Program-made: the position numbers and the translations under genes
From: Pseudoalteromonas rubra
Lineage (GTDB): Bacteria > Pseudomonadota > Gammaproteobacteria > Enterobacterales > Alteromonadaceae
DNA length: 64,000 bases
NCBI RefSeq assembly: GCF_005886805.2
Contig: NZ_CP045430.1
Location: 496,001 to 560,000 of the forward strand
Direction: 5' to 3'
Shown here: positions 1 to 8,490 of the stretch, in pieces
Layout: every line of letters begins with the position of its first letter
How positions within the stretch are numbered: position 1 is the stretch's first letter
Notes under the pieces: model-generated
Seen by the model: the letters and a program-made list of their open reading frames with translations, nothing else
The model's database searches: none
Told to the model about the DNA's origin: nothing

Positions 1-3000
1 GATATCTACGTCTGGGGTCTGGTATTTTTAGAATGTCTGACAGGATTACCTGCTGTAACCGGCTCTAGTATTGCCTCGATTTATCACAAGCAATTGAGCG
101 ATGTTCATATTCCGCTACCAAGCGCCCTGCTAGGCCACCCATTATCCGGATTACTACGCCGCGTATTACAAAAAAATGCAACTGAGCGAGTCATCTCCGG
201 TGAGGAAGCATTTGCTGAGCTCAACTCCATGAACGTCTCAAATCTTGTTGGCGTGCTGGCAGATGTGCAAGCGCAACATGGTTACGACGATGCCACAGTG
301 GTGCTGCGTACTGATGATCCGGCTCACCCAGGTCAGCAAGATTACACAACGCTGACAGAGCGTAAACAAATCACCGTCATGGCGCTGAGACTGAGCGCTA
401 AAATATTGGATGAAAACGCCAAAGATCTGGATGTCATAGACACCCTGTTTAAGTCGCAGCGTAACACCTGTATCGATATTGCAACCCGTTTTGGTGCCTA
501 CCATGTCGGCAACCTGGCTGATACCGCGTTATTCTATTTTGGCTACCCCGTTGCCAGTGATAACGACACCCGCCTGAGTGCACGTACCGCGCTGGATGTT
601 GTGAGTGAGCTAGGCAAACGTAATGCGCTGATGCAGGAAGCCCACGGCGTGCAGCTGAATGCTCATATTGGCTTACATTCAGGTATTTTTGTCACTTACG
701 CCAATGCCGTACCGGAAGGCCATATCGCCAATACAGCAATGCAGCTCGCGCGTCTTGCCGGTGAACGACAAATTTTGTGTACCGCAGAGTCACGCGCCAT
801 TCTTGAGCCTTACAGTGAGTTTGACTATTTCGACAATATGCCGCTTGGCATGGCGTTTGAGCAACAAGCCATTTATAACCTGAAGGGTGAAAAGCGGGTC
901 GAAGCCTTTGGCTTTATGCGCGGCACACGTCACCATCACAAGTTGATTGGCCGTCAGAGCGAGCTCGATAAAACCCTGTCGATCATCAACAACGAACAAC
1001 AGACCACCCGGGTTGCCCATATCTATGGTGAAGCAGGGATCGGCAAGTCACGTTTACTACAGGAAATTCGCGCCAACGCCGGTAAATATCAGCACCTAGT
1101 TGCCCAGTGTTTGCCCGAGCACCAGAACAACGCGCTCTACCCTATTCTGACGCTGGTGCGTTACCTGTTTAACACCAGCAACCTCAGCAATACCGAGGTA
1201 ATAGACCTGTTTGTATCGCTTCTTAATGAACAAGACAGCACACTCAACACAGATGCCATTTTACCAATTCTGATGGTCTGGCTGAACATCGAATTACCAG
1301 AAGACATGCAGCCGTCGTCACTGGCACCGGACGCACAAAAAGAGTTACTGTTCAAAGGCCTGAGTGCCCTGTTGCTATCGCACAAATTCAGCCTCAGTAA
1401 CCACAAGCTGTACATCATTGAAGATATTCACTGGGCGGACTCCACCACCTTAGAATTTATTCATCACTTTGCCGAGAGCCTCAGTGATGGTAGCGTGCTG
1501 ATCAGCACCTCGCGTCAACCTAAGCCGGATAGCCTGCACGACCTCACATTGCTTGAGCTGGAGCTCCACAAGCTCACCGCCAAAGCTACCGAAGATTTCA
1601 TCGAACAATTGTTCGAGGGCAAAGCCGTGTCACGAAACGTGCGCGACATCCTGGTTAGCCGCACCGATGGTATTCCACTGTTTATCGAAGAACTGGTTGA
1701 TATGCTGAAACAAAAAGCACTCGTCAGCGAGCAAAGCGGCGAAGTCAATTTCGTCAGCCCGGATAAACTCGATCAGGTCCCCAGCAGCCTGCGTGAATCA
1801 CTCCAGCAAAAGCTTGATAGCTTAGTGCACGCCAAAGAAACGGCACAACTCGCCGCTACCATTGGCCGAGAATTCGAATACGACCTGCTCGTCGCCGCGT
1901 CATCACTCAGCGAAGATCAGATCCAAAACGACCTGAATGAACTGATCGAGAAAGACCTCATCATCCAGCAGCGCCGGGTTGAAAATGATAGCTATATCTT
2001 TAAACACGCGCTGGTGAGAGATGCGGCTTATGGGAGTATGAGTTCATCCATTGCTCCGACATTCCACAGTGCAATCGCAGATACGATGCACGCCAATGCA
2101 AAATGGAACAAAGATGAACTTTATGCAGTCATTTCAAAGCACTATTATCTTGCCAATAAAACCATGCGGTTTTTGACGTACTCGCGAAAAGCAATTGTAC
2201 ATTACTCCAAACTAAACAGCTTCACATCAGCGAATGATATCTATCGTAGCTGCACAGAAACATTAAAAAGTAACGCTCATGATGTCGATGTGATCAAGGA
2301 GGAGGTGAAGATTATTGAGGCAATATACCCGTGTATTTTATCTCATGAAGGCTCAGGTTCGGCTTCCGTAACAGAATTAGGTGAGCGCCTTTCAATTATT
2401 AAAAATAATAACCCCAGTGTAGAATTAAGTAAATACTCTAACTTTATTATAGATTGGAGCGAGTACCAAGATTTACATTTCCGTTCAAAAACGTCTGGCG
2501 CATATGAGAAAGGAAAGAAACTTCTTAGCTCACTAAATAAAGTCGGTGAAAGACAGCTATACATTATAACTTTAGCTCAATTCATTCAAACTGAGGCATG
2601 TATAGGAAAAGCGACTGACGGGATCGCGTCAGGTTTAGAAGTATTAGAGAATTATCGCTTAGAAGAAGACTCCAATTTATATAGGCTTTTTGGTTGGGAT
2701 CCTAAGTGTGTTGCATCATGTCAATTATCGCTCATATACGCAGCTATGGGTGATTATGAAAAAGCCAGATATTACATTGGAAAAGCATATGAACATGCAG
2801 TTCTAATTGAGAGTGAAATTGACCAGGATATTGCTTGGGCATTTGAAATATTAGTTCATTATTTCTCTAGAGATAGAGAACTGATGGAAATAGCTACATC
2901 CAGACTTAGTAACGATAGGAATTGGCAAAATGACAATTGGTTTAGGCTTTTTGTCCAGCTTGGAAAGGATTGGTTAAATAATGAAACTGATATTTCTTCG

Positions 3001-3294
3001 CAATTTTGTAACTCAATCCTTGAACAAGGTAGAGGTGGGCCTTTTTTCTACTGGTTTCCAATGTATTTAGAAAATGCATTAAAAACAGGTGAGGCTCAAA
3101 ATACATTAGTCAACACAATTAAAATCTGTCTAGAAAATAATGTTCAGGGCCCTCTTCTCCTACTTATCGAACTTGCGAAAATACATAAAGTAGACTTGGG
3201 AGTTCTGAGCGAAAAGTATAAAAAGCTGTGTTTCAATGAGATACAATTAAATCATACAATCCAAAAAATGAAGGACGAAAATAATGTCTGCTAA
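1..3294 (+). CDS. TOMM-system protein kinase / cyclase / AAA-ATPase fusion, 5' end outside window
   Basis: The frame is open from base 1, so the start lies upstream; the TTG at 94 is not the real start. The first ~75 residues match the C-terminal lobe of a Ser/Thr protein kinase (DIYVWGLVFLECLTG). A class III cyclase-like domain follows at about 121-300 of the visible protein, then a P-loop ATPase (GEAGIGKS at 343-350, Walker B LYIIEDIHWAD at 470-480) and a TPR-like helical C-terminus. This order is that of the TOMM-system kinase/cyclase fusion family, which accompanies nitrile-hydratase-leader RiPP precursors. The cyclase has Arg130 where the first metal Asp is expected, while Asp174 keeps the second, so cyclase activity is doubtful. 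The gene overlaps the precursor gene by 11 bp. Composition turns AT-rich near 2050, after the ATPase module. It is probably the sensor/regulator of the cluster (inference). Confidence 0.85.
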   Translation, partial: DIYVWGLVFLECLTGLPAVTGSSIASIYHKQLSDVHIPLPSALLGHPLSGLLRRVLQKNATERVISGEEAFAELNSMNVSNLVGVLADVQAQHGYDDATVVLRTDDPAHPGQQDYTTLTERKQITVMALRLSAKILDENAKDLDVIDTLFKSQRNTCIDIATRFGAYHVGNLADTALFYFGYPVASDNDTRLSARTALDVVSELGKRNALMQEAHGVQLNAHIGLHSGIFVTYANAVPEGHIANTAMQLARLAGERQILCTAESRAILEPYSEFDYFDNMPLGMAFEQQAIYNLKGEKRVEAFGFMRGTRHHHKLIGRQSELDKTLSIINNEQQTTRVAHIYGEAGIGKSRLLQEIRANAGKYQHLVAQCLPEHQNNALYPILTLVRYLFNTSNLSNTEVIDLFVSLLNEQDSTLNTDAILPILMVWLNIELPEDMQPSSLAPDAQKELLFKGLSALLLSHKFSLSNHKLYIIEDIHWADSTTLEFIHHFAESLSDGSVLISTSRQPKPDSLHDLTLLELELHKLTAKATEDFIEQLFEGKAVSRNVRDILVSRTDGIPLFIEELVDMLKQKALVSEQSGEVNFVSPDKLDQVPSSLRESLQQKLDSLVHAKETAQLAATIGREFEYDLLVAASSLSEDQIQNDLNELIEKDLIIQQRRVENDSYIFKHALVRDAAYGSMSSSIAPTFHSAIADTMHANAKWNKDELYAVISKHYYLANKTMRFLTYSRKAIVHYSKLNSFTSANDIYRSCTETLKSNAHDVDVIKEEVKIIEAIYPCILSHEGSGSASVTELGERLSIIKNNNPSVELSKYSNFIIDWSEYQDLHFRSKTSGAYEKGKKLLSSLNKVGERQLYIITLAQFIQTEACIGKATDGIASGLEVLENYRLEEDSNLYRLFGWDPKCVASCQLSLIYAAMGDYEKARYYIGKAYEHAVLIESEIDQDIAWAFEILVHYFSRDRELMEIATSRLSNDRNWQNDNWFRLFVQLGKDWLNNETDISSQFCNSILEQGRGGPFFYWFPMYLENALKTGEAQNTLVNTIKICLENNVQGPLLLLIELAKIHKVDLGVLSEKYKKLCFNEIQLNHTIQKMKDENNVC

Positions 3295-4039
3295 TAAACC
3301 TGCTGGACTTGGAGATACTGCATTTGGCTCTTTTTCAGGGTCACTTCAAGTACTATTTGATGAATCAGTGCTAGACGGTGCATCCGTCCATGAAAGCTGG
3401 AGCCATGCATGGGGCCGTGCCGTTGCTTATGCATGGGAAAGTGAACAAAATAAAGAAATGCTACTTTCAAATCCTGTAGCAGTTTTGGCAATGTTCAACT
3501 TTACACTCCCTGCTGGTGTTGAGCTTCAAGTTGTTGATGCAAACAGGAGCGAAGAACAGTCAATCACCATTGCGGCAACCGAAACGGAGCTACAGTATCA
3601 AAGGCAAAACCTAAAACCGGGCTATTTTAAAGCATACTTGGTTGACCCAGAAACCATAGTACCTAGCCCTGAGCACGGCTTTGTTGACTTTAAGCTGGTC
3701 TCAGCCGATAACTCAAGCTACTTCAGCACCACTAAAAAGTGGACTGATGTCCCTGTCAATGGATGGGTTGAAATACCCGGTTCAGGTGTAATTGTAAAAC
3801 ACCCATCAGGCCGATTATGGTTTGTTACGACTGAAGAAATTGCAGAAGATAGCGCAGAATGGAGCAATACTAGAACCAGTCAAATGCTAGATGATTTTGT
3901 AAGCAGCAACCCTTCATTCTTGAATTTAGGCTCAACAGTAATTATGAAGTTGCCACCTAAACCAGAAGAACAACAAGACGTGGCAATGTCTTTAATGGAC
4001 TACGATGCGCTTGGTAAAATCTACCCTTTCACTACTTGA
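3284..4039 (+). CDS. TOMM/RiPP precursor with nitrile-hydratase-like leader (BMA_0021-type)
   Basis: This 251-residue protein has a short helical segment at about 39-84 (SWSHAWGRAVAYAW ... SNPVAVLAMFNFTLPAGVELQV). That resembles the nitrile hydratase alpha-subunit leader (NHLP) used by a large class of RiPP precursors. The position supports this: it directly follows a kinase/cyclase fusion and precedes two YcaO genes. It is long for a precursor, as in the BMA_0021/BMA_0022 TOMM family. There is no cysteine anywhere, so heterocycles could form only from Ser or Thr; the C-terminal half is rich in both and the protein ends YPFTT. The ATG at 3284 has AAGGA 8 nt upstream and overlaps the end of the upstream gene, suggesting translational coupling. 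I cannot place a leader/core cleavage site. It could also be a non-RiPP nitrile-hydratase-like protein, but the context argues against that. Confidence 0.75.
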   Translation: MSANKPAGLGDTAFGSFSGSLQVLFDESVLDGASVHESWSHAWGRAVAYAWESEQNKEMLLSNPVAVLAMFNFTLPAGVELQVVDANRSEEQSITIAATETELQYQRQNLKPGYFKAYLVDPETIVPSPEHGFVDFKLVSADNSSYFSTTKKWTDVPVNGWVEIPGSGVIVKHPSGRLWFVTTEEIAEDSAEWSNTRTSQMLDDFVSSNPSFLNLGSTVIMKLPPKPEEQQDVAMSLMDYDALGKIYPFTT

Positions 4040-4042
4040 TTT

Positions 4043-4070
4043 AGGAGGGAGCGAAAGCTCCCAACTTTTT
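4043..4070 (+). terminator. Hairpin attenuator with embedded Shine-Dalgarno between precursor and enzyme genes
   Basis: A perfect GGGAGC/GCTCCC stem (4047-4052 and 4057-4062) is closed by a GAAA tetraloop and followed by AAC and five T (4066-4070). This is the form of an intrinsic terminator. It sits between the precursor stop and the next ATG (4072), where partial termination would keep precursor above enzymes. A consensus AGGAGG (4043-4048) overlaps the 5' side of the stem. If the 16-nt hairpin folds, AGGA lies about 9 nt from the ATG in effective distance; unfolded, it is too far away. Both roles are inferred. Confidence 0.6.
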
Positions 4071-4071
4071 A

Positions 4072-4743
4072 ATGAAATTTGCATTATTACCCAACTTGTT
4101 CGACCTTAATTCTGTAGAATTAAACGCACTGTATGAATATTATATTACAAAACAGTTCCTGAACCACGGTGAACCACTGAGAAAATGGTGGCTAGATGAA
4201 ATGGATACAAAGGTAGCGAAGGTAGACCAAGTTCATCAGATATGCCCTGAAACACAAAAACTCATAACTAAACTAAATAAAAATTACTTCCCTGAATATT
4301 TTAGCAGTAAGGTGATGCAGCTATGGGCTAGTTCAGTTATTTTTATTCCACCAGATAATGGACAAAACACTTGCTCTGTGAACTTTCACCGCGATAATGA
4401 TATTGTTGATTTCATAACAGGGGAACATTTTTCGTTTTCTCTAGCACTGTCCCCCGTAGAAGCATATCTCTCAGATAACCTGATGAGTAGATTTAATGCA
4501 TTTGACAATATTTGCCCAGACTCTGTGACCCTCGAGCAAACCAAGAGGATTGAAATCAAGCAAGGTCAATCTCTTATAGTGAACAGAGAAGTATTTAAAG
4601 GCTTTGGTAAAAATACGACTAACCAGCATCAGGTTTTACTTAACTTCTATGTCCGAGGTATAGACAGTGAAGTTTTGATGCAAAAAAATAGCTATGGCCT
4701 AACAAATAGAATAACAAACTTTTCGATTTCCCCTATTTTATGA
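4072..4743 (+). CDS. Putative Fe(II)/2-oxoglutarate oxygenase-like protein of the TOMM cluster
   Basis: This 223-residue protein has no signal peptide or membrane segment. Around 104-130 it has NFHRDNDIVDF followed by strands FSFSLALSP, resembling the HxD facial-triad motif and jelly-roll core of phytanoyl-CoA-type oxygenases (His106, Asp108). Near 170-195 it has SLIVNREVFKG then QHQVLLNFYVRG, the layout of the distal His and 2-oxoglutarate-binding region. The residue aligned with the distal His appears to be Lys or Phe, so the third iron ligand may be missing. It overlaps the next YcaO gene by ATGA, which ties it to the pathway. It could hydroxylate the peptide or be a catalytically dead partner. 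The family call is tentative. Confidence 0.4.
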   Translation: MKFALLPNLFDLNSVELNALYEYYITKQFLNHGEPLRKWWLDEMDTKVAKVDQVHQICPETQKLITKLNKNYFPEYFSSKVMQLWASSVIFIPPDNGQNTCSVNFHRDNDIVDFITGEHFSFSLALSPVEAYLSDNLMSRFNAFDNICPDSVTLEQTKRIEIKQGQSLIVNREVFKGFGKNTTNQHQVLLNFYVRGIDSEVLMQKNSYGLTNRITNFSISPIL

Positions 4744-6650
4744 AGCATTACTCTATAAAACCTGAAGCTTTTCTTTTCAAAGAAGACAAAAATCTATACA
4801 TAATACATAATGATAGAGAATACTTGATTCCATTAAAAGCGCTCTCAGATTTACAAATAACTGAAAATGGGATCCGGGTTGAATGCAGTGATGTTGAGAA
4901 AATGCTACTTGGCAGCGACCTAATTTCAGAGCAAGATACAAGATCATACAAGCCTGAAACCTTCCTTACAGGGATAAATCTCACATCTTTGTCGACAAGC
5001 GCACTCACAAGTCAAATATGCATAAATACATTTGACATCATAGCTAACGAAATAACAGATCCCAGAATTGATGAGTTAGTTATGAACCATGAGATAACTC
5101 GCGTCATAATTCCAACCACTCAATTGCCACAGGTAATTATAGGAAGAAATAAGGCAGAAATGCTTCGCCTGATAAATACATCTCGAGAAATTTACCTTAA
5201 TACTAGACCTTTAAGAAGAAGGCTATTTAAAAAAGGGGTTGATTTTACAAGAGACCTAAAGGTTTCCCATGAGTCATTAAATAAACTCATTTGTATATCT
5301 AGCTATGGTTGGTCATATGTTTCCGAGAGTGATGCATTAAAAACATGGAGTCCAGTAAAAAAGTTCATACCAGATCAGGATAAAGTGGTTAACAAGCACT
5401 CCGGCTTTAGAGTAGTCAATAAAGAAGAGACATTAAAGAATATTGAAGTAATAGTAGACCCAATATTCGGATGCCTTTGTTTCCATGGAAAAATAAACAA
5501 CAATACGGACAAAGATGGGAGTAAAACCTACTTTTCTACTTTTTGCGAGCACCCTGTAGACTCAGACAGCATCAGCAATGAATCTTTATACTACACAGCA
5601 ATGGGGAAAGGTATAGATGACAAGCAATCAAAAGTAAGCTCACTTTGCGAAGCAATTGAACGCATGTCATCAAATTTTGACGACTCTATCAATGCTATCG
5701 AAGCAAAGCAAAGTGAATTAGAAAACTGCCTAAAGCTTGCTGAGTTAACACCATTCAGCCAAGCTCAATACAAAAAATTTGCACAACGAATAGCTCAAGG
5801 CACTCAGTCAATATATGAGGTGGAGGAGTACTTAGATCAGCCAATTCATTGGACAAAGTGCAAAGATCTATTCGACCAAGAGTACTGGGTTCCTATAAAC
5901 TTTGTCTACAAGAATACGCCATATCCGTCTCGCTTTGTGAAGTTCTATCATAATGGAGGCGCCGCGGGAAATAGTGTGGAAGAGGCTTTACTGCAGGGTA
6001 CATTGGAACTAATAGAAAGAGATGCCGTTGCTATATGGTGGTACAACAAATCAATAGTACCTAGACTAAGCTTAGACGACCTTGGTGAAGAATTAATAAG
6101 CCAGATTGAGCTATTTTTCGGTCAAAAATACAACCTCTGGTTGCTTGATCTAACATCTGATATCGGTATTCCTGTTGTAGCTGCTATTTCATTAAATACT
6201 GAAAACAGTGAAGTAACACTCTCATTCGGGTGCCATTTAGACCTAATAATAGCAAAACAGAGAGCCATAACGGAGCTTTTTCAAGTTCACGAAATTAAAG
6301 ATATAAATACATCCCCTTTCAGTTTTTCTGATATTAAATTGGAAAGTTATATCATCGGCAGCCCAGAGAAAAAGAACACCGAAATATCTCTTCGATACAA
6401 CTTCAAAAGTATTTCAGATTCATTGAATTTTATAGTAAATAAGCTTAGGCGTGTCGGTGTAAATTTATACTATGTAGACCAATCCAAAGACAATCTACCA
6501 CTTTACGCTGTGAAAGTTATCGCCCCCAACTTATGCCACTTTTTTCCTTACTTAGGTTCAGAAAGGCTCTATACTGTACCAGTGAAAATGGGGTTTATAG
6601 AAAAGGCAAGAAATGAAAGTGAACTAAATAAATTAGAGCTTCTAATATAA
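4740..6650 (+). CDS. YcaO-domain cyclodehydratase, TOMM type (first copy)
   Basis: This 636-residue protein has an N-terminal region of about 280 residues, in the position of the E1-like/leader-recognition scaffold, and a C-terminal YcaO domain. The three ATP/Mg motifs are intact: GKG at 289-291 with SSLCEAIER at 300-308; GGAAGNSVEEALLQ then LELIERDA at 406-429; and QRAITELFQ with Glu512 and Gln515. The WWYN at 433-436 is shared with the second copy. YcaO proteins activate a backbone amide with ATP so that Ser, Thr or Cys side chains cyclise to azolines. The start overlaps the preceding stop (ATGA). No FMN dehydrogenase that would oxidise azolines to azoles is visible in the window. Confidence 0.85.
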   Translation: MKHYSIKPEAFLFKEDKNLYIIHNDREYLIPLKALSDLQITENGIRVECSDVEKMLLGSDLISEQDTRSYKPETFLTGINLTSLSTSALTSQICINTFDIIANEITDPRIDELVMNHEITRVIIPTTQLPQVIIGRNKAEMLRLINTSREIYLNTRPLRRRLFKKGVDFTRDLKVSHESLNKLICISSYGWSYVSESDALKTWSPVKKFIPDQDKVVNKHSGFRVVNKEETLKNIEVIVDPIFGCLCFHGKINNNTDKDGSKTYFSTFCEHPVDSDSISNESLYYTAMGKGIDDKQSKVSSLCEAIERMSSNFDDSINAIEAKQSELENCLKLAELTPFSQAQYKKFAQRIAQGTQSIYEVEEYLDQPIHWTKCKDLFDQEYWVPINFVYKNTPYPSRFVKFYHNGGAAGNSVEEALLQGTLELIERDAVAIWWYNKSIVPRLSLDDLGEELISQIELFFGQKYNLWLLDLTSDIGIPVVAAISLNTENSEVTLSFGCHLDLIIAKQRAITELFQVHEIKDINTSPFSFSDIKLESYIIGSPEKKNTEISLRYNFKSISDSLNFIVNKLRRVGVNLYYVDQSKDNLPLYAVKVIAPNLCHFFPYLGSERLYTVPVKMGFIEKARNESELNKLELLI

Positions 6651-6668
6651 AGTGGTATGTAATAACTC

Positions 6669-8483
6669 ATGTGTGGAATATTAGCCTCCATTAGCAATCG
6701 AAATAACACAAATGACCTCATTACGTCTTTAGAGCTATTGAATCACCGAGGTCCAGATCAACAGAATTTTTATTATGATGAAATTGCAGGAGTTTTTATA
6801 GGTCATAAACGACTATCAATAAACGGAGGTTCAAGTGCTCATCAGCCTATACTTTCTGAGTACAGCGCATGGGTTTGCGCTGTAAATGGAGAAATATATA
6901 ATGATGCTGCGCATCTCGAAAAGTCAGGAGCACCTTTTACATCAAGGTCGGATAGTGAAATAGCATTAAGAGGCGTTGAGCTATTTGGTGTTAATTATCT
7001 TGATGAACTAGAGGGTGAGTTTGCACTATGTTTATATAACCGAAAAACTGAAAAGCTCTACCTTGCCCGAGACAGAAATGGCAGCAAGCCACTCTACTAC
7101 TATCATAATGGCGATTGTTTTATAGCCGCGTCAGAAATTAAAGCTTTGCTATCTGCGGGTGTACCTGCGGTATGGAATAAGCACTATTTAGTTGCAAAAG
7201 AACGGTTTTTAGTAGGTGCCAAAGAAACATTTGTAAAAGGAGTCTTTTCTGTCCCCCCTGGTCATATAGTTGAGTACACAGATAGTGAGCTAAAAAGCTA
7301 TCCATTTTGCAAGAAGTCTCCTTTTTACGCCGATTTATTTAAACAGTGTGATATTTCTTACGAACAGGCTACACTGGAGTTTAGCCAGCAGTTTGAGCAA
7401 GCCGTGAACAAAAGAATACCTCAAGAACGTTTTGCTTGTTACTTAAGCTCTGGCATAGACTCATCATACATCAGCGCTTTATCAGCTCGACTGAGTGATA
7501 AAGCTGAATCATTCAGTATTGGGTTCTCTAATAGTCCACTAGATGAAAGCCTGGCAGCTGAAAGATTGGCTAAGCAGCTTGGAATAAAACACCATACACT
7601 TCAACTAGATCACAGCGATCTCATTGGATCATTTGAAAAATCTATCTATCATGCAGAATCGATAGTGCCAAATTTAAATGTTGCCGCCAAATACCTGTTG
7701 AGCCGTAAAGTACAAGAATGCGGGATTAGAATTGCACTAACAGGAGAAGGGGCTGATGAATCATTGCTTGGCTATCAGTTTTTCCAATATGATTTGAATT
7801 CTCCTCTAACACGACAGGGCGAACACACTCCGCTTTTTGAAGGTCAAAGCATACTTGAGTCTGCATTGAATTTTACACCCAGCGCAATTTTAAGTGCTAC
7901 GTCAAACTTTCAGTTATTCAAAGCTTTGCGCTCTGCTGACTTCTCTGATACTTGTTACACAACGCACTTAACCGCACCGCACAGTGACATAATTACCTCC
8001 TCCATTGGATACAGCCAATGGCTTCACTATAACACTGTATATCAGGACTATAACTTGCTTGCTCTGGGAGATAAAACTGAACTGGCAAACTCAATAGAAG
8101 GCCGCCAGCCTTTCCTGGATAACTCATTAGTCGCTTTCATTCACTCACTCCCAACTGCCTTCAAGTATTGCAACGGTAAAAATAAGAGAATTTTAAGAGA
8201 TGCATTTACTGTAAATTTCCCTCATTTGCATGTAGAGCAAATCAAAAAACCTTTTTTAGCCCCGACTAACTTAACCAAAAACATTACACTTTATCTGCTA
8301 GATGAATTATATGAATTGTCTAACAGAGAATCACAATTGGGTATTTACGATATAGATAAAGTCATCACCTTTTTTGAGTCTGTTGTAAAAAGTCGGACTC
8401 AGTTAGACTTTTCAGAAGACATTGTTGTTTGCCACTTCCTAAGTATTCTGTTTTTGCAAAAACACTTTAATTTAGAAGCGTAA
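6669..8483 (+). CDS. Glutamine-dependent asparagine-synthetase-like enzyme of the TOMM cluster
   Basis: This 604-residue protein begins MCGILAS, giving the Cys2 nucleophile of class II glutamine amidotransferases, with RGPD and the GEIYND segment also present. The second half is an ATP-pyrophosphatase domain with the PP-loop SGIDSS at 261-266 and a later LTGEGADE segment. Both halves look complete, so glutamine hydrolysis and substrate adenylation are plausible. AsnB makes asparagine; RiPP relatives (McjC) instead close isopeptide bonds and usually lack the Cys. Its place between two YcaO genes, 18 bp after one and 7 bp before the other, suggests a role in peptide modification, perhaps amidation of Asp/Glu. 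That is inference; plain asparagine synthesis is not excluded. Confidence 0.85.
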   Translation: MCGILASISNRNNTNDLITSLELLNHRGPDQQNFYYDEIAGVFIGHKRLSINGGSSAHQPILSEYSAWVCAVNGEIYNDAAHLEKSGAPFTSRSDSEIALRGVELFGVNYLDELEGEFALCLYNRKTEKLYLARDRNGSKPLYYYHNGDCFIAASEIKALLSAGVPAVWNKHYLVAKERFLVGAKETFVKGVFSVPPGHIVEYTDSELKSYPFCKKSPFYADLFKQCDISYEQATLEFSQQFEQAVNKRIPQERFACYLSSGIDSSYISALSARLSDKAESFSIGFSNSPLDESLAAERLAKQLGIKHHTLQLDHSDLIGSFEKSIYHAESIVPNLNVAAKYLLSRKVQECGIRIALTGEGADESLLGYQFFQYDLNSPLTRQGEHTPLFEGQSILESALNFTPSAILSATSNFQLFKALRSADFSDTCYTTHLTAPHSDIITSSIGYSQWLHYNTVYQDYNLLALGDKTELANSIEGRQPFLDNSLVAFIHSLPTAFKYCNGKNKRILRDAFTVNFPHLHVEQIKKPFLAPTNLTKNITLYLLDELYELSNRESQLGIYDIDKVITFFESVVKSRTQLDFSEDIVVCHFLSILFLQKHFNLEA

Positions 8484-8490
8484 CTATATT

